Of a DNA stretch of 7,029 bases, positions 5,105 to 7,029 are shown piece by piece (the stretch's first letter is position 1; each line of letters opens with the position of its first letter). Below the pieces are notes generated by a model that did no database searches, was not told where the DNA came from, and saw only the letters and a list, made by a program, of their open reading frames with translations. Made by a program: the position numbers and the translations under genes. This DNA comes from an uncultured Rhodovulum sp. GTDB lineage: Bacteria > Pseudomonadota > Alphaproteobacteria > Rhodobacterales > Rhodobacteraceae. The DNA lies in the NCBI GenBank assembly GCA_946221765.1, contig CAMIMK010000161.1, positions 1-7,029 on the forward strand, given 5' to 3'.

Positions 5105-5323
5105 TGCCGCGCTGCGGCAGCCCACGGGATCGTGAGGGAGGCCGATGAGGCCCGGTGAGAGGCGGCGTCGGGACGCCGCGTCGTTCCGGTGCAGAGCCAG
5201 CGATGGAATGGGGCGTGACGCGGGGGGCTCCCGGGGGATGGGAGCCGTCCAGGCGAGGGGGCGGGACGGCAGGGGCGAAGGAATCTTATATGCAGCAGCC
5301 TGCCCCAAATCTCCGGCGCGCCC
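5105..5323. other. Gene-free stretch with a run of stem-loops
   Basis: No convincing ORF was seen on either strand. The stretch holds perfect inverted repeats: TGCCGC-GCT-GCGGCA (5105-5119), GCGGCGTC-GG-GACGCCGC (5162-5179), and GGCTCCC/GGGAGCC (5226-5232 with 5240-5246), plus a shorter GGCC/GGCC pair near 5141-5153. An AT-rich island at 5284-5292 reads TATAAG on the minus strand and TATATG on the plus strand, both like a -10 element, but neither has a good -35. It could be part of an RNA gene or simply regulatory DNA between divergent genes. Confidence 0.35.
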
Positions 5324-5352
5324 TTGACGCGCGGTGCCGTCTTGCGTATGGG
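5324..5352 (+). promoter_or_regulatory. rpmB promoter
   Basis: TTGACG (5324-5329), 17-base spacer, TATGGG (5347-5352): five and three matches to the sigma-70 hexamers. Transcription should start near 5359, leaving a leader of about 62 bases. The leader can form GGCCC/GGGCC (5355-5359 with 5376-5380). I see no known riboswitch there. Confidence 0.65.
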
Positions 5353-5420
5353 ACGGCCCTCTTATTCGAAGGGTTGGGCCAGACTTTGGCGCGCCTGCCC
5401 AGGACGCAAGGACCGGAACG

Positions 5421-5708
5421 ATGTCGCGACGCTGCGAACTGACTGGCAAGGGGCCGATGGTCGGCAACAATGTCAGCCATGCCAACAACAAGTCCAAGCG
5501 GCGCTTCCTGCCGAACCTCAACGAGGTTTCGCTGACCAGCGACGCGCTTGGCGAGACCCACAAGCTGCGGATCTCGGCCTCGGCGCTGCGCAGCGTCGAT
5601 CACCGGGGCGGGCTCGATGCCTTCCTCGCCAAGGCCGACGATGCCGACCTGTCGACGAAGGCGCTGAAGATCAAGCGCGACATCGCCAAGTCCCAGGCCG
5701 CCGGCTGA
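5421..5708 (+). CDS. rpmB: 50S ribosomal protein L28
   Basis: Ribosomal protein L28, a 95-residue component of the large ribosomal subunit. The N-terminus MSRRCELTGKGPMVGNNVSH, followed by ANNKSKRRFLPNL at residues 21-33, is the universal L28 signature. LRISASALRSVDHRGGLDAFL at about 49-69 is the alphaproteobacterial form of the second conserved block. The protein is longer than the E. coli one (78 residues) because of a lysine-rich C-terminal helix, as is usual in alphaproteobacteria. It has a single Cys5 and no CxxC zinc pairs, so it is the zinc-independent form. The ATG at 5421 fixes the conserved N-terminus; AAGGA lies about ten bases upstream. It stands alone behind its own promoter, not beside rpmG, and is followed by two hairpins. 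Confidence 0.97.
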   Translation: MSRRCELTGKGPMVGNNVSHANNKSKRRFLPNLNEVSLTSDALGETHKLRISASALRSVDHRGGLDAFLAKADDADLSTKALKIKRDIAKSQAAG

Positions 5709-5711
5709 CGC

Positions 5712-5738
5712 CACGGCCCCGCCGCACTCCGGGGCGTG
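5712..5738 (+). other. First hairpin after rpmB
   Basis: CACGGCCCC (5712-5720) pairs with GGGGCGTG (5731-5738) with one bulged G and a ten-base loop, starting three bases after the rpmB stop. No T-run follows, so it is unlikely to terminate by itself. It may protect the 3' end of the rpmB mRNA or act together with the terminator just downstream. Confidence 0.4.
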
Positions 5739-5753
5739 CCCATCCTCCATTTG

Positions 5754-5804
5754 CCCCGCAGGCTGCTCCGCGTTAAGACGCTGGCGGCAACCTGCGGGGT
5801 TTTT
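5754..5804 (+). terminator. Intrinsic terminator after rpmB, abutting the hydrolase start
   Basis: Left arm CCCCGCAGGCTGC (5754-5766) and right arm GCAACCTGCGGGG (5787-5799) form 13 bp with one mismatch, capped by an inner GCGT-TAAG-ACGC hairpin (5770-5781) and followed by TTTTT (5800-5804). This is the strongest terminator in the window. Its T-run ends three bases before the ATG at 5808, and the GGGG of its right arm is at Shine-Dalgarno distance (8 bases) from that ATG. Confidence 0.85.
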
Positions 5805-5807
5805 GGC

Positions 5808-6590
5808 ATGTCGGACTGGAACGAGCGCAGGCTGACGATGGACGACGGCGCCGTCCTCCGGCTGCGCAGCCGCGCCAGGCCCGGTGCGCGGCCGCTGCTG
5901 CTCCTGCACGGCGGCCTCGGGCAGCTGGAGGAATATGCGCCGCTCCTTCCCGGCCTCGAGGGCTACGGGCTGCATCTCCTCGACAGCCGCGGCCATGGCG
6001 GCTCGACCTTCGGGAGCGCGCCGCTGACCTATCCGCGCCTCGCGGCCGATGCCGAGGCCGTGGGTGCGGCGCTCGGGCTCGGGGAGGGGGCGGGCGCGCC
6101 GGTCGTGATCGGCCACAGCGATGGCGGCATCACCGGGGTGTGGATGGGCCTGCGGCGGAACACCCCCCTCGGCGGCATCGTCACCATCGGCGCCCAGGCC
6201 GACCCGCCGAGCGGCGAGGCCCTCGCGCTCTTCGAGGGGCTCACCGAAGCGGGCTGGCGCCGGCGCTTCGCCGCCGGTGTCGCGGCCTATGAGGCGGCCA
6301 ACCCCGCGCCGGATTTCGGCCGTCTCTTCCGGGAAACCGTCGGCCTCTGGTGCAATGCCGGCCCGGGAAACTATCCCGAGGCGCAAACCGCCGCCGTGTC
6401 CTGCCCGGCGCTCATCCTCGCCGGCGACGGCGACACCATCGTCCCGCGCTCCGAGGCCCTGGCGCTCGCCGACCGCATCCCCGGCGCCCGGCTCGGGATC
6501 CTGCCGCTCGGCGGGCATTCCCTGCATCTGGAGGCGCCGGAGCGGGTGGTGCCCTTCCTCCGGGCCTTCATCGACGGACTGCCGGCCTGA
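5808..6590 (+). CDS. Alpha/beta hydrolase fold protein
   Basis: A 260-residue alpha/beta hydrolase, probably a cytoplasmic esterase or related enzyme; no signal peptide. The oxyanion-hole motif LLLHGGLG (residues 31-38), DSRGHGGS (59-66), the nucleophile elbow GHSDGG with Ser104, the acid Asp209 in GDGDTIVP, and His237 in GGHSLHLE give a full catalytic triad. The cap region (about 130-195) is not recognisable, so the substrate is unknown. I chose ATG 5808, which overlaps the rpmB terminator region. A second in-frame ATG at 5838, with AGG nearby, would still keep the whole fold and is a serious alternative. There is no room for a separate full promoter after the terminator unless the start is later or the promoter overlaps rpmB, so read-through from rpmB may supply expression. 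It converges on lysS. Confidence 0.88.
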   Translation: MSDWNERRLTMDDGAVLRLRSRARPGARPLLLLHGGLGQLEEYAPLLPGLEGYGLHLLDSRGHGGSTFGSAPLTYPRLAADAEAVGAALGLGEGAGAPVVIGHSDGGITGVWMGLRRNTPLGGIVTIGAQADPPSGEALALFEGLTEAGWRRRFAAGVAAYEAANPAPDFGRLFRETVGLWCNAGPGNYPEAQTAAVSCPALILAGDGDTIVPRSEALALADRIPGARLGILPLGGHSLHLEAPERVVPFLRAFIDGLPA

Positions 6591-6603
6591 CAACGGTGTG
6601 AAA

Positions 6604-6630
6604 ACCCGGACGGGCCGCTTCGGCGGGTCC
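6604..6630 (-). terminator. Candidate terminator between the convergent hydrolase and lysS genes
   Basis: CCGC-TTCG-GCGG (6615-6626) is a stable UUCG-capped hairpin on the plus strand, extended by GGAC (6608-6611) with GTCC (6627-6630) around a three-base bulge. In an alternative fold ACCCG (6604-6608) pairs with CGGGT (6624-6628). On the minus strand GGG-TTTT follows, suiting the end of lysS, which stops 55 bases before. The gap 6591-6684 otherwise shows only a short CCG repeat at 6656-6668. Confidence 0.4.
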
Positions 6631-6684
6631 TCTTGCGCCCCGGAGCGTCAATCCCCCGCCGCCGCCGCAGGTCCGCACCGTCTC

Positions 6685-7029
6685 TCAGGCGACCGCCAGC
6701 CGGCCGTCGAGCGCCGTATCGATCAGCGCCGCCGTCTCCGGCACGCCGTAGAGCGCGATGAAGCCGCCGAAGCGCGGCCCCTGCGTCTCGCCCAGCAGCA
6801 CCTCGTAGAGGGCGCCGAACCAGGCGCGCAGCGGCTCGAAGCCATGCGCCTTGCCCACTTCGAAGACCATGTTCTGCAGGGCCTCGGCATCGGCGGCGCC
6901 CTCCCAGGCCCGCAGCCGGTCGCGCAGGTCGGCGAGGGCCGCCGCCTCGCGCGCATCCGCCGCGCGATAGCGGCGGGCCGGCTTCACGAAGTCCTGGAAA
7001 TAGCGCACCGCCCGCGCCGCCGCGGCGTC
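6685..7029 (-). CDS. lysS: Class I lysyl-tRNA synthetase, C-terminal fragment
   Basis: The last 114 codons of lysine-tRNA ligase of the class I (archaeal, Rossmann-fold) type, also called LysK; the N-terminal catalytic part with its HIGH and KMSKS motifs is outside the window. The enzyme charges tRNA-Lys with lysine in the cytoplasm. Recognition rests on the C-terminal helical anticodon-binding region: VRYFQDFVKPARRYRAAD near the start, LQNMVFEVGKAHGF in the middle, and LRAWFGALYEVLLGETQGPR followed by FGGFIALYGVPETAALI near the end, the characteristic tail of alphaproteobacterial class I LysRS. The tail is intact and ends normally. Most bacteria use the unrelated class II enzyme; class I is usual in archaea, many alphaproteobacteria and spirochaetes. 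No frameshift is seen. Confidence 0.9.
   Translation of the reverse strand, partial: DAAAARAVRYFQDFVKPARRYRAADAREAAALADLRDRLRAWEGAADAEALQNMVFEVGKAHGFEPLRAWFGALYEVLLGETQGPRFGGFIALYGVPETAALIDTALDGRLAVA

Noticed and set aside
5361..5380. TTCGAA sequence resembling a tRNA T-arm in the rpmB leader
   Set aside because: No matching acceptor, D or anticodon arms could be found around it.
5155..5442. 95-codon plus-strand ORF upstream of rpmB
   Set aside because: It overlaps the rpmB promoter and start, has Gly/Arg-rich composition and no good ribosome site.
5286..6593. Minus-strand ORF of 435 codons across rpmB and the hydrolase
   Set aside because: It crosses two well-supported plus-strand genes and the terminator between them, and resembles no family.
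6656..6668. CCG triplet run
   Set aside because: Short and expected by chance in GC-rich intergenic DNA; not treated as a meaningful repeat.

Overview
The window looks like a chromosomal piece of a high-GC alphaproteobacterium, most likely a Rhodobacteraceae member (inference). The reasons are the very GC-rich coding sequence, the alphaproteobacterial form of ribosomal protein L28, a class I (archaeal-type) lysyl-tRNA synthetase, a eukaryote-like ornithine decarboxylase, and an exact TTAA-N7-TTAAC box of the CtrA cell-cycle regulator. No mobile element, CRISPR array, tRNA or rRNA was recognised.

Layout. Positions 3-218 (+) are the end of an SsuB-like sulfonate ABC transporter ATPase, facing an inositol-monophosphatase gene (suhB, 424-1215, -). 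From there to 4844 every gene is on the minus strand. In transcription order these are ornithine decarboxylase (4844-3642), a calcineurin-like metallophosphoesterase (3547-2768), an endonuclease/exonuclease/phosphatase (EEP) protein (2676-1816), two small exported or anchored EF-hand proteins (1819-1568 and 1552-1343), then suhB. The EEP gene and the first EF-hand gene overlap by ATGA and the second EF-hand gene follows after 15 bases, so these three look like one translation-coupled unit. A perfect 11-bp hairpin separates the decarboxylase from the metallophosphoesterase.

The most interesting part is 4845-5420, a long stretch without a conventional gene between the divergent decarboxylase and rpmB (L28, 5421-5708, +). 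Reading toward the decarboxylase it holds an exact CtrA box followed by further TAAC half-sites at 11-12 bp steps, a 14-bp imperfect direct repeat with a 21-bp period, an intrinsic terminator, a candidate promoter with T-tracts upstream, and a folded leader. The leader contains a 22-codon upstream ORF whose TGA overlaps a decarboxylase ATG (TGATG). It may belong to the speF leader RNA family known upstream of alphaproteobacterial ornithine decarboxylases; that assignment comes from context and memory and was not computed.

On the plus strand rpmB has its own TTGACG-N17-TATGGG promoter and is followed by two hairpins. The second is a strong intrinsic terminator that ends three bases before the ATG of an alpha/beta hydrolase (5808-6590), so the terminator arm also supplies that gene's only obvious Shine-Dalgarno bases. 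The window ends with the C-terminal 114 residues of class I lysyl-tRNA synthetase (-).

The genes suggest housekeeping (translation, polyamine synthesis) beside a group of phosphoester hydrolases with calcium-binding partners. No substrate can be assigned to the phosphoesterases from sequence alone.
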